Positions 36,284 through 45,069 of a DNA stretch of 64,000 nt are shown one piece after another. Made by a program: the position numbers and the translations under genes. Origin of the DNA: Petrimonas sp. (lineage in GTDB: Bacteria > Bacteroidota > Bacteroidia > Bacteroidales > Dysgonomonadaceae); NCBI GenBank assembly GCA_012839475.1, contig DUNG01000008.1, positions 62,001-126,000 of the forward strand. Reading direction: 5' to 3'. How positions within the stretch are numbered: position 1 is the first letter of the stretch; each line of letters begins with the position of its first letter. The notes under the pieces are model-generated. The model was not told where the DNA came from, made no database searches, and saw nothing but the letters and a program-made list of their open reading frames with translations.

Positions 36284-39200
36284 TTAAAAAATGAGGTTTA
36301 ACCCAAGGCTATAGGTGCGGGCCTGTGGCATCGAGTTGTAACTTACAAAACTCGCGGCAGAAGCTTGATCAAGGGGGACTTCAGGATTGTAACCCGAGAA
36401 GCCGGTTAAGGTAAACAGGTTGGTCACGCTTAAAGAGACGCGTAATGACTGCACTTTTACCTTTGCCGTTAACGATGATGGCAAGGTGTAACCGACGTTC
36501 AAGTTGTTCAGCTTCAAGTAATCGCCTTTCTCCAGGAACATCGAAGAGATGTACTTCTCTTCGGTACCGTACGTTACCGGATCTGTCGATGGCTTTCCCT
36601 CGTCGTCATAAAAATGTTGTACGTTCATGACCACCCTGGGCCACTTCGCGTTGTCACCGGGTTTTTCCCATGCTTCCGTCAACAGCTTATGGGAAAGGGC
36701 ACGTACCCCCCTGTTTGGTGTGAGGGTGCTTTGCAGCAACCGGTTGTAAATGTAATGACCGGTGGCGAATGAGAAATTCATGTTCAAGTCAAAGTTTTTG
36801 TAGGCAAATTGGCTATTGAAACCACCGATAAACTTGGGTAAAGAGGTTTTCCCTTTTAGGATCATCCGGTTCTCTTCCAGATTGCTTGTTGTGCCCGGAA
36901 TAATATTTCCCGTATGAGAGGTTGTACCATCCTCATTGATCTTTACCTCGTATATCATGGGTATTCCCTTCTCGGGGTCAACCCCTGCCGATTCGGCCAT
37001 GTACCAGTTGCCCAGCGGGAGTCCCGTCTTGAAAATCGTGATCACCCTGCTCTCGTACGGTTCAGCTTGCGTGATACCCACGTTGTTGGCATCCGATTCA
37101 GGATCCAATGCAAGAATCTTGTTGCTGTTCGTAGAGAAGTTCAGGCCCACTTTCCAGGTAAGGGCTCTGTTCAATATGGTCGCATCCACGTTAAACTCAA
37201 TCCCCTGGTTCTGCATATCGCCAATGTTCTGCCAAATGATATTCCCACCGAATATCCCGGCCGAGTATGGAAGGGCCACGGCCAGGAGCATATCCTCAAC
37301 GTTTTGCCTGTAGTAAGCAAGCGACCCGTTGATCCTGTTATTCAGCAATCCAAAATCAAACCCGAAATCCAAGGTGCTGGTCGTTTCCCATTTGATTTCC
37401 GAGTTGCCAATGCTGGCCAACTCTGTACTGGGGATTCCCAGGTTGTTGCCGGTTCGTACTGAATACCTGTCGGAGGTGATCCCGCTGGGTATATTGGTAT
37501 TACCAGTCTGACCGTAACTGCCCCTTAACTTGAGCAGGTTGATGATATCTGCATTGAAGAACTCCTCCTCCGAAATAATCCACCCCGCGGAACCGGATAG
37601 GAAGGTAGCCCACCTGTTCTCTGGTGTAAACTTGGATATCCCGTCGCGTCGAGCACTTGTCCCCACGATATACCTATCTTTAAACTTGTAATTGGCCCTA
37701 CCAAAGAAACCCCGCAGGTAACTCTCGCTGCTTAAAGTGCTACGTCCCTTTATGGATTCGGGTGTACCCACCTCCCTGAAGCTACCGATTAACGACTGAC
37801 TTTCCAGGTAAGTATTGTGAAATTGTGATCGCGTATTCTCCACGCCCGTCACGATATTCAACCAGTGCTCTTCGCCAAAGTACTTGTCGTAATTCAGGTA
37901 AGCGTTGTAGTTAATGACCGTATGCTGGTTTTTCTCCTCCCGCGCCATGGCACCATCAATACGAACCCCTTTCCCGCGATAGGAGAGACCTTTATCGAAA
38001 ACCAGGTTAGCCCCGAATTCCCCAACGAGGGTGAGGCCGTCAGCCAGTTTCAGTGTCGCGTTCAATCCTTGTAGCACGTTGACCGTTTGAAGGTTGCTCT
38101 CGCTATTCACGGGAGAGATACCCGCCAGGGCGTTCGCGCTTGACAGGGGGTTCCAGAAGCCGTTGATGCCCGTGTCCGTATCATCGTAAACCTTCATCCA
38201 TGGTAGGGAATAAGCGTTCACTTGTGCCCAGCCACCGGCGCCGGCCCTTCCGTAGTCTGATTTCGACCGATTGTTGTCGGAAAACGAGAGACTCCCGCGA
38301 TAACTGAGGTTGAGCACCTCGTGTAAGTTGTAATTGAGGTTCGCGTTCGCAGAGAAGAGATCCATATCGTTGAACTTAAGGATGCTTTTATCTTTTCTGT
38401 AACGCAGCGACAGGTAGGCACTCCCCTTATCGCTCCCCTGGGTCGCGGCTATATTTACCTCATTAAACATCCCTGTTCTGCTTATCACCTTACCCCAGTC
38501 GGTATTGGTAGCCATCGCCTCGGCCCTGGTCATGGTAGCGGTTACACCATCCAGTTGATTGAGCGATGCCTGCGGGTCAAAGGTTCCCGACAACTTGCTG
38601 TTGGCATACGCTTTGTCCATGATTTCAATATACTGTGGACCTGTTGCCAGGCCAATATCCCGGTTGGCCCAGTTGCTAACTCCAGATTTCACATCTATAG
38701 AGATATTCATGGCTCCCTTTTTCCCCGATTTGGTGGTCACGAGAATCACACCGTTGGATCCCCTGGAACCGTAAATGGATGTGGCGGCCGCATCCTTTAG
38801 CACCTGAATCGACTCTATATCAGCCGGGTTAATCATCGACATAACGTTCTGTGACGATTCGCCGTCATAAGAACCGCCGAGATTGGTGCTCGCGATGGGA
38901 ATACCATCCACGATCCATAAAGGATTTGTCCCCGAGGAGATCGAGTTGACACCACGCACTTTAATCTGCACGGGCGATCCTGGTAACCCGGACTCATTGG
39001 ATACCATGAGTCCCGGTGCCAGTCCCTGTAATGCGGCATCAAAAGAGGCGGCACTGGTCGCCTTGATCAGGTCTTCACTGCTTATCGTAGATATTGATCC
39101 GATAACGTCCCTTTTCTTTTGCGTGCCATAGCCAACAACCACGATTTCATCCAAAAGCCCCACGTCTTCATGCATGATCACGTTCATTGCGGATACACCG

Positions 39201-39469
39201 TCCCAGGCTACTTCCTGCGCGGAAAAACCGATGTAGGTAAACACCATCACCGCATCTCCGGGAACCTGAATCGAAAAGTTCCCATCTATATCGGTGACCG
39301 TTCCGTTAGAGGTGCCTTTTTGAATGACATTCACCCCTATCAACGGAATACCCGCTACATCTGTTACAGCTCCCTCAAGTGTAACGTTTTGTGCTACTGC
39401 TCTTGTTGAAAGTAGCAAAAAAAATAGGCTCAAGCCTATTAATAGGTTTGATAATTTAATTCTACCCAT
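36284..39469 (-). CDS. SusC/RagA-type TonB-dependent outer-membrane transporter
   Basis: 1061 residues. Signal peptide to about residue 27 (LLSTRAVAQ), a carboxypeptidase-regulatory-like domain (VTLEGAVTDVAGIPLIGVNV..., 28-100), a TonB box-like DEIVVVGYGTQKKRDV, then plug (SSGTNPLWIVDGIP, IQVLKDAAATSIYGSRGSNGVILVTTK) and a 22-strand barrel ending in aromatic RTYSLGLNLIF. It imports substrate with the adjacent SusD using the TonB-ExbBD system. No regulator (ECF sigma/anti-sigma, SusR or hybrid kinase) lies beside the operon. The first gene of a five-gene unit. Confidence 0.95.
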   Translation of the reverse strand: MGRIKLSNLLIGLSLFFLLLSTRAVAQNVTLEGAVTDVAGIPLIGVNVIQKGTSNGTVTDIDGNFSIQVPGDAVMVFTYIGFSAQEVAWDGVSAMNVIMHEDVGLLDEIVVVGYGTQKKRDVIGSISTISSEDLIKATSAASFDAALQGLAPGLMVSNESGLPGSPVQIKVRGVNSISSGTNPLWIVDGIPIASTNLGGSYDGESSQNVMSMINPADIESIQVLKDAAATSIYGSRGSNGVILVTTKSGKKGAMNISIDVKSGVSNWANRDIGLATGPQYIEIMDKAYANSKLSGTFDPQASLNQLDGVTATMTRAEAMATNTDWGKVISRTGMFNEVNIAATQGSDKGSAYLSLRYRKDKSILKFNDMDLFSANANLNYNLHEVLNLSYRGSLSFSDNNRSKSDYGRAGAGGWAQVNAYSLPWMKVYDDTDTGINGFWNPLSSANALAGISPVNSESNLQTVNVLQGLNATLKLADGLTLVGEFGANLVFDKGLSYRGKGVRIDGAMAREEKNQHTVINYNAYLNYDKYFGEEHWLNIVTGVENTRSQFHNTYLESQSLIGSFREVGTPESIKGRSTLSSESYLRGFFGRANYKFKDRYIVGTSARRDGISKFTPENRWATFLSGSAGWIISEEEFFNADIINLLKLRGSYGQTGNTNIPSGITSDRYSVRTGNNLGIPSTELASIGNSEIKWETTSTLDFGFDFGLLNNRINGSLAYYRQNVEDMLLAVALPYSAGIFGGNIIWQNIGDMQNQGIEFNVDATILNRALTWKVGLNFSTNSNKILALDPESDANNVGITQAEPYESRVITIFKTGLPLGNWYMAESAGVDPEKGIPMIYEVKINEDGTTSHTGNIIPGTTSNLEENRMILKGKTSLPKFIGGFNSQFAYKNFDLNMNFSFATGHYIYNRLLQSTLTPNRGVRALSHKLLTEAWEKPGDNAKWPRVVMNVQHFYDDEGKPSTDPVTYGTEEKYISSMFLEKGDYLKLNNLNVGYTLPSSLTAKVKVQSLRVSLSVTNLFTLTGFSGYNPEVPLDQASAASFVSYNSMPQARTYSLGLNLIF

Positions 39470-39505
39470 AGTGACTTAATCAATTTAAAATTCACAATAA
39501 CGACG

Positions 39506-39544
39506 CGAATATAAGAAAAAATACACTAAAAATGTTACATTTTT
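39506..39544 (-). promoter_or_regulatory. putative susC promoter with adjacent palindrome
   Basis: On the minus strand TATATTCG (39506-39513) is one base from TAnnTTTG. A 17-bp palindrome AAAAATGT-T-ACATTTTT (39528-39544) lies where the -33 region would be, and could be a regulator site. Both elements are upstream of the susC ATG at 39469. Confidence 0.35.
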
Positions 39545-39750
39545 GTTAAGTTGCTGTTTTCATATTCATATAAGGAGCGATTTCCAGGAGACAGAAATGT
39601 TAACATGAATCAATATGACTGTACCCCTAATGCCAGGCCTGTCTTTTATAGCACCTGGTCATTTGTCATGACTAAATGGTGAAACAGTGAACCTGTTTAA
39701 ATGTTTTTTCTTATTTTCGCGTGTAACTAAACTCTTTTTTCATCCCCATC

Positions 39751-41607
39751 ATGCTCATCACGATTATCATATTAATTATTTTAGGTGCTTTTTTAGCTTG
39801 GGGAAAATTTCGTTCCGACATAGTAACCATGCTGGCGCTCATGTCGTTAACCGTCCTCGACATTTTGACTCCGCAAGAAGCCATCGCAGGCTTCTCCAAT
39901 CCGGTCGTACTGATGCTGGCTGGGATGTTTATCGTGGCAGGAGGGATTAATCAGACGGGATTGGCGAAAAAGTTGAGTATTCGCCTCCTGCATTGGGGAC
40001 GCAAAAGCGAATTGTGGCTTTTCGTGCTCGTCATGCTCGTGACAGCGTTTTTAAGCTCGTTTATGAGCAACTACGGAACTGTCGCGTTGTTGTTGCCGAT
40101 CATCGTGAGCATGACCCGTGAAGCGGATTTAAATGCCCGCCGTTTTCTGATGCCGATGGCCTTTGCCGCCAGCATGGGCGGGATGATGACCCTTATTGGC
40201 GCACCACCTAACCTAATTGTAAACGAGGCGTTGATTGATGCGCATTTTAAAGGGTTGGAGTTTTTCACCGTATTGCCCGTGGGTATTATATTGCTGGTCA
40301 TCGGGATTATCTTTTTGTGGTTTCGTTCTTCCTACCTCGAGAAAAGTGATCGTGACAAACAGGCTGCTGAACGACAAACCAAGTCTCCCCAAGAGTTAAT
40401 TAAAGAGTATCAGTTGGCCGATAGCCTTTTCAGGCTGCAAGTTCCTAAAGAGAGCCCGATCCTTCATACCCCGCTTAGGGATTTGGCCATTACTAACCGC
40501 TACGGCATAACTATCGTCGAAATCAGGAACTACCAGAGTCCTACCGATAAAATATTGAAATCGGTGAGCCATTACTTTGCCAATGCAGACAGCATCTTAA
40601 ATGCTGACGACTTGATTTACGTGGAGGGCTCATTTAATGACGTGAACCGTTTTGCTGAAGAAAATGACTTGACTTTCGTGGATACCAAGCAAGCCGATAA
40701 CAAGATCATGGCGTTCGATTCCGAGATGAAATTCGATGAAATTGGCGTGGCCGAGGCGGTTGTGCTCTCTAGCTCGAAGCTGATTAACCGGCAAGTGAGA
40801 GAGAGCGGTTTCCGGAGACGGTATCAAATCAATATTTTAGGGATAAAACGGCAGGGTGAGTACATTTTGCATCAGGTTCAGCGTGAAAAGATTCATGCCG
40901 GCGACTCGCTGCTTATTCAGGGAGCCTGGTCAAATATGGACGAAATGGCTTCCGAAGAACTGGATTTGGTCATCGTGGGACAGCCCATGCAAGAAGCCAA
41001 CAAAGTGGTGTTGGAACACAAGGCGGGCATATCGGCGCTCATTCTTTTCGCGATGATCATCTCGATGGCTTTCAACATATTGCCCAACGTTACATCCGTT
41101 TTGGTTGCCGCCCTGCTGATGATCGTGACCGGTTGTTTCAGAAACGTGGAAACGGCCTACAACTCTATTCGTTGGCAGAACATCGTCTTTTTCGCCGCGA
41201 TGCTTCCCATGGCGACCGCGATGAATAAGACCGGGGCATCGGCAACGATCTCCCACGGTCTGGTCAACTTTATGGGCAGCCTGGGACCCCACGCGGTGTT
41301 GGCAGCACTCTATGTTGCCACGTCGTTTTTTACCCTGTTTGTCAGCAATGCGGCCACCGTGATTATCTTCGCGCCCATTGCCATCCAATCGGCGATAGTG
41401 TTGAACGTGAGTCCCTACCCGTTCGTGTTGGCCGTGGCCACGGCCGGGGTAATGTGCTTGGCGAGCCCATACGCCACGCCGCCTAATTCTTTGGTGTTGT
41501 CTCCGGGACATTACACGTTTGGCGACTTTATCAGGGTAGGACTCCCGCTCCAGCTTATTTACGTTCTCGTGATGATTTTCGCGCTGCCGCTGTTGTACCC
41601 ATTTTGA
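39751..41607 (+). CDS. SLC13/DASS-family transporter with central TrkA-C domains
   Basis: 618 residues. About five to six hydrophobic segments lie in the first 195 residues and about six in the last 190. The two halves carry SLC13-type motifs SNYGTVALLLP / GAPPNLIVN and SNAATVIIFAP / ASPYATPPNSLV. The middle (about 215-425) has two TrkA-C (RCK-C)-like cytoplasmic domains (ITIVEIRNYQSP..., LINRQVRESGFRRRYQINILGIKRQGEYI). The family transports di- or tricarboxylates or sulfate with Na+ or H+; the substrate is not evident. It is monocistronic and faces away from susC. Confidence 0.88.
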   Translation: MLITIIILIILGAFLAWGKFRSDIVTMLALMSLTVLDILTPQEAIAGFSNPVVLMLAGMFIVAGGINQTGLAKKLSIRLLHWGRKSELWLFVLVMLVTAFLSSFMSNYGTVALLLPIIVSMTREADLNARRFLMPMAFAASMGGMMTLIGAPPNLIVNEALIDAHFKGLEFFTVLPVGIILLVIGIIFLWFRSSYLEKSDRDKQAAERQTKSPQELIKEYQLADSLFRLQVPKESPILHTPLRDLAITNRYGITIVEIRNYQSPTDKILKSVSHYFANADSILNADDLIYVEGSFNDVNRFAEENDLTFVDTKQADNKIMAFDSEMKFDEIGVAEAVVLSSSKLINRQVRESGFRRRYQINILGIKRQGEYILHQVQREKIHAGDSLLIQGAWSNMDEMASEELDLVIVGQPMQEANKVVLEHKAGISALILFAMIISMAFNILPNVTSVLVAALLMIVTGCFRNVETAYNSIRWQNIVFFAAMLPMATAMNKTGASATISHGLVNFMGSLGPHAVLAALYVATSFFTLFVSNAATVIIFAPIAIQSAIVLNVSPYPFVLAVATAGVMCLASPYATPPNSLVLSPGHYTFGDFIRVGLPLQLIYVLVMIFALPLLYPF

Positions 41608-41692
41608 TCAGGACTACTTAATGACACTTCCGCTTTTACGGTCATTATCAAGGTAGCCATGATTATTATACCCATTTTGATCAGGACTACTT
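41596..41692. repeat. 24-bp direct repeat plus imperfect hairpins at the end of the SLC13 gene
   Basis: Copies at 41596-41619 and 41669-41692 are identical over 24 bases (TACCCATTTTGATC and following). The first contains the last codons and stop of the SLC13 gene. Between them TAATGAC/GTCATTA forms a 7-bp stem. The second copy pairs with TATCAAGGTAGCCATGAT (41648-41665) as an imperfect hairpin. Confidence 0.8.
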
Positions 41693-42014
41693 GATAACCC
41701 TTATTTTGTACACATCAATTTCTGGAATTATAATCCTTTTGTCTGGATTTAGGCAGTAGATGTTGTGGGTCCACCAGCTTATTTCACCTTTGGTATACCC
41801 TCCGGGTTTGTTTTAATATGTTGTTCATCGTGAGCTGTTCGGTAAAAGTCAAGATACAAAAATAGATGAAAATACAGCTCTTCACAAGCGTAAGGGATAA
41901 AAACCAGGAAAAATATATAGAGGAATGATAAACAAGAAAAGCCTCTGTCTCCCTTCACAATAACCCTTAAGATATAATAAATAATCCGCCGTAATAATAA
42001 AAAAACCACCATGG
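41608..42014. other. AT-rich gap after the SLC13 gene (407 bases before the operator)
   Basis: It contains the second copy of the 24-bp repeat, a possible gene remnant (41687-41812), a TATTTTTG element on the minus strand (41857-41864) and an otherwise unstructured AT-rich stretch. No RNA gene is apparent. Confidence 0.55.
41687..41812 (-). pseudogene. possible remnant of the 3' end of a decayed gene
   Basis: An open minus-strand frame with no start encodes about 41 residues, including YTKGEISWWTHNIYCLNPD and ending EIDVYKIRVIK-stop. Its composition looks protein-like, and the preceding frame (ending HIKTNPEGIPKVK) would connect to it by a single-base shift in the CCC run near 41800. I do not recognise the family. 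It may be chance. Confidence 0.25.
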
Positions 42015-42045
42015 ATTAAACAAATGATTAAATCATTTGTTTAAT
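42015..42045. promoter_or_regulatory. perfect palindromic operator upstream of the TetR gene
   Basis: ATTAAACAAATGATT (42015-42029) and AATCATTTGTTTAAT (42031-42045) are exact reverse complements around one central base, a 31-bp palindrome. It is 48 bases before the TetR ATG and covers the predicted -33 element, the expected place for an autorepressor site. Confidence 0.8.
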
Positions 42046-42067
42046 TTGAGAAGGAGGGCTATATTTA
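42036..42067 (+). promoter_or_regulatory. predicted promoter of the efflux operon
   Basis: TTTG (42036-42039), a 20-base spacer, then TATATTTA (42060-42067), one base from TAnnTTTG. The -33 lies within the palindromic operator. The predicted leader is about 20 bases. Confidence 0.55.
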
Positions 42068-42092
42068 TGATTCAAAACTAAAGGTATTAGGT

Positions 42093-42680
42093 ATGGAACC
42101 GTTAACTACCGAACAAAAAATCATCAAGGCTGCCAGTAAGCTCTTTACACAAAAGGGGTATGCGGCAACTAAAACGCGGGAGATCGCCGAAGAGGCGGAT
42201 ATTAACCTGGCGCTACTTAACTACTACTTCGGGAGTAAAGAGAGACTTTACAAGGAGGTGGTAAAAAATAACCTGGGGATGCTTCTGGAGGTAATGATCC
42301 CGATTTTGTCGGACGAGAAGGTGTCGTTGAAAGAGAAAGTGGTGACCATCGCCGAGAACTACACCCAACTGCTTCTTGAACATGAGGAACTCCCCATTTT
42401 TATCCTTAACGAGTGGACGGTGAACGAGGATCTGTTCGTGGATATCACACGTGACGCACGACTCTTCGCGAAACCGGTGATTGAGAAGCAGTTGAAGGAG
42501 AACGGGATGGAGGTGTCCGTGGATGACTTCATCGCTAACTTGTTGAGTTTGATCATGTTCTCGTTCGTGGCCAAGCCACTGATCGTCTCGTCGGGATTGG
42601 TAGAAGAGGGAGAGTTCGCCAATTTCGTGAACCGACGAAAGGAGAAGATATGGGAATGGATGACCAAAATTAACCAATAA
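42093..42680 (+). CDS. TetR-family transcriptional repressor of the efflux operon
   Basis: 195 residues. The N-terminal helix-turn-helix is clear: TEQKIIKAASKLFTQKGYAATKTREIAEEADINLALLNYYFGSKERLY (about 5-52). The C-terminal ligand-binding part is helical and resembles the CecR (YbiH) group by context. It is first in an operon with tolC (10-base gap), the HlyD protein, two ABC ATPases and two ABC-2 permeases. The perfect palindrome over its promoter makes autorepression of the whole operon very likely; the inducer is unknown. Confidence 0.92.
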   Translation: MEPLTTEQKIIKAASKLFTQKGYAATKTREIAEEADINLALLNYYFGSKERLYKEVVKNNLGMLLEVMIPILSDEKVSLKEKVVTIAENYTQLLLEHEELPIFILNEWTVNEDLFVDITRDARLFAKPVIEKQLKENGMEVSVDDFIANLLSLIMFSFVAKPLIVSSGLVEEGEFANFVNRRKEKIWEWMTKINQ

Positions 42681-42690
42681 ACGAATAGTT

Positions 42691-44031
42691 ATGTACGCTG
42701 AACTTACCAAATACAGCAAACAACTCAAGAACATCGGGTTTATCTGCCTTGTCTGGCTTATCGGAGCGCTTTCGCTGGAAGCAAAAGGGCAGGTTATCAC
42801 GCTCGATCGATGCCAGGAGTTGGCACGGGAGAACTACCCGGCCCTGGTTCGATACGGTATCATCGAGAAAACCAAAGAGTACACCATCGCTAATGCCAAC
42901 CGTGCCTACCTGCCGCAAGGGAGCTTCAGCGCGCAAGCCTCCTGGCAGTCCGACGTGACGAAAATCAACCTGGATTTGCCGGAGGGGATGCCGCCCATAG
43001 AGGTGCCGGTGCCGGATAAGGATCAATACCGGGTGGTAGCGGAACTGAACCAGTTGATATGGGACGGGGGACAAATCGCGGCACGAAAAAAAGAGGTGGA
43101 GGCAGGTGCCCAACTAGAGTTGCAGCAACTGGAGACGGAGGTGTACGGGTTGAGGGAACGGGTGAACAACGTCTTTTTCGGTATCTTGCTGATGAAGGCG
43201 AACCTACACCAGCAGAGCACCCTGGAGAACGAACTGCAACGGAACCTTGATAAGGTGATGGCCTACCTGGAGAACGGATTGGCCAACGAGGCGGATGTGA
43301 GCACGGTGAAGGTGGAACAGCTAAAGGCCAAGCAGCAACGGGTGCAGCTGGAATCGGCCCTCGAAGCGTACGTCCACGTGTTGTCGGTGCTCACCGGCGA
43401 GCCGATGGATACCGGAATGACTTTCGTGAAACCGGAACCGGGCACTGAGGCGACCATCCAAACGCTCCTGCAAGCAACGCGCTTGCCGACCAACCGACCC
43501 GAGTGGGCGCTATTCCAAGCGCAGGAGAACGCGATCGATTCAAAACGATCGTTGCTCAACGCGAGAAGCCGACCCGTCATCGGGGCTTTCGCGCAAGGTG
43601 GGTATGGCAAACCGGGACTGAACATGTTCGAGAACGAGTTCGAACCCTATTTCGTGGGGGGTATCAAGCTCACCTGGAACTTCAGTTCCCTCTACACGAG
43701 GAAGAACGACCTAAGGATGATCAACCTGCAAAAGGAGGCGGTGAACGCACAACGGGAGACGTTCCTGTACCAATTGGACATGGAGATCCCACGCCAACGG
43801 GTGGAGATGGAACGATACAGGAAGACAATGGAGGAGGACGATGAGATTATTCAACACCATCGGATCATGCGGGAAGCGGCAGAAGCAAAGGTGGAGAATG
43901 GAACGCTGACCGTGTCCGACCTGATGAAGGAACTCCTCGCCGAGGAGGCAGCAAAACAGGCTAAAACGCTGCACGAGATACAGTACCTGATGTCGCTCTA
44001 CGCGCTTAAAAACACGGTCAACATGGAGTGA
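42691..44031 (+). CDS. TolC-family outer-membrane efflux protein
   Basis: 446 residues, with a signal peptide to about residue 33 (LIGALSLEAKGQ). Two repeats of long coiled-coil helices (about 130-230 and 330-430) fit the outer-membrane efflux channel fold; ANRAYLPQGSFSAQASW and LLNARSRPVIGAFAQGGYG are the strand segments of each half. It completes the tripartite pump for the ABC transporter downstream. Located between tetR (10 bases) and the HlyD gene (56 bases). Confidence 0.93.
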   Translation: MYAELTKYSKQLKNIGFICLVWLIGALSLEAKGQVITLDRCQELARENYPALVRYGIIEKTKEYTIANANRAYLPQGSFSAQASWQSDVTKINLDLPEGMPPIEVPVPDKDQYRVVAELNQLIWDGGQIAARKKEVEAGAQLELQQLETEVYGLRERVNNVFFGILLMKANLHQQSTLENELQRNLDKVMAYLENGLANEADVSTVKVEQLKAKQQRVQLESALEAYVHVLSVLTGEPMDTGMTFVKPEPGTEATIQTLLQATRLPTNRPEWALFQAQENAIDSKRSLLNARSRPVIGAFAQGGYGKPGLNMFENEFEPYFVGGIKLTWNFSSLYTRKNDLRMINLQKEAVNAQRETFLYQLDMEIPRQRVEMERYRKTMEEDDEIIQHHRIMREAAEAKVENGTLTVSDLMKELLAEEAAKQAKTLHEIQYLMSLYALKNTVNME

Positions 44032-44087
44032 TGAATGCGAACTCATACGGTAAGTAGCACAGATGATTAATTTGAAAAAAGAAACAA

Positions 44088-44996
44088 ATGAAACTAAACA
44101 GAATCATTATTTTGACCATATCCATACTTATGGTCTTCACCCTATCCTCTTGTGGTGCTGGGGAGACAGACTTTGATGCGACCGGTTCGTTCGAGGCGAC
44201 CGAAATTATCGTGTCATCGCAAGCGAACGGGCTTATCCTGGAGCTGAACGCGGAGGAGGGCCAGCAACTACAGGAGGGTGAGCTAGTGGGAGTGATCGAT
44301 AGCACGCAGCTCCACCTGCAGAAGCTGAGCCTTTTATCGAGCGCGAGAGGGGTACGGGCACAGCAACCCGATATCCGTAAGCAGACGGCCGCCATCCAAG
44401 AACAGATCAACACCCTGGAAAGGGAACGAGAGCGGGTGGAGCGACTGATCGAATCGAACGCGGCGAATCAGAAGCAACTGGACGATATCGTAGCGCAACT
44501 GGAGGTGCTGCGTAGCGAACTGGAAGCCCATCAAACCATGCTAAGGCAGAGTAGCGTGCAGGTATCTGCGCAAAGTTCCACGCTGGAGATACAGATCGCC
44601 CAACTGGAAGACCAACTGGAGAAAACCAAGGTGAGGGCTCCCATCAGCGGCACCGTGCTCAACAAGTACGCGGAAGCGGGAGAGCTGGCCGGCATGGGAA
44701 CACCGCTCTTTAAAATCGCGGATACCGGGAGGATGTTCCTCCGCGCGTACGTGACGAACGACCAGCTGGCGAAGGTGAAGCTGGGCGATGAGGTCACCGT
44801 GCGGGTAGACGACGGGGAGGGAGGCGCACGCACCTACACCGGGCAAATCAGCTGGATCTCCGACAAGTCGGAATTCACACCCAAAACTATACAGACCAAG
44901 AATGAACGGGCCAACCTGGTCTACGCGATGAAGGTGTCGGTACAAAACGACGGCTACCTGAAAATAGGGATGTATGGTGAGGTGAAGTTTGATTAA
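44088..44996 (+). CDS. HlyD-family periplasmic adaptor (YbhG-like)
   Basis: 302 residues. N-terminal lipobox LSSCGAGE suggests a lipidated adaptor. Beta-barrel and lipoyl half-motif (GSFEATEIIVSSQANGLILELNAEEGQQLQEGELVGVID) flank a coiled-coil hairpin (about 80-170), and the second lipoyl half is KTKVRAPISGTVLNKYAEAGELAGMGTPLFKIAD. It bridges the inner-membrane ABC transporter and the TolC-type channel. The order HlyD-ATPase-ATPase-permease-permease equals E. coli ybhG-F-S-R, where YbhF has both ATPase halves fused. Confidence 0.92.
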   Translation: MKLNRIIILTISILMVFTLSSCGAGETDFDATGSFEATEIIVSSQANGLILELNAEEGQQLQEGELVGVIDSTQLHLQKLSLLSSARGVRAQQPDIRKQTAAIQEQINTLERERERVERLIESNAANQKQLDDIVAQLEVLRSELEAHQTMLRQSSVQVSAQSSTLEIQIAQLEDQLEKTKVRAPISGTVLNKYAEAGELAGMGTPLFKIADTGRMFLRAYVTNDQLAKVKLGDEVTVRVDDGEGGARTYTGQISWISDKSEFTPKTIQTKNERANLVYAMKVSVQNDGYLKIGMYGEVKFD

Positions 44997-45069
44997 CGGG
45001 GAGAGAGAACAGGGCAAATAATAAATGTAAAGACGGGGGCTAAATAAGAAGCAAAAAGGTCTAACGAAG

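Noticed and set aside
41779-42012. 77-codon minus-strand frame with hydrophobic N-terminal part
   Set aside because: It lies in AT-rich DNA next to the TetR operator; the hydrophobic residues follow from T-rich codons. Only its last part may belong to a gene remnant.
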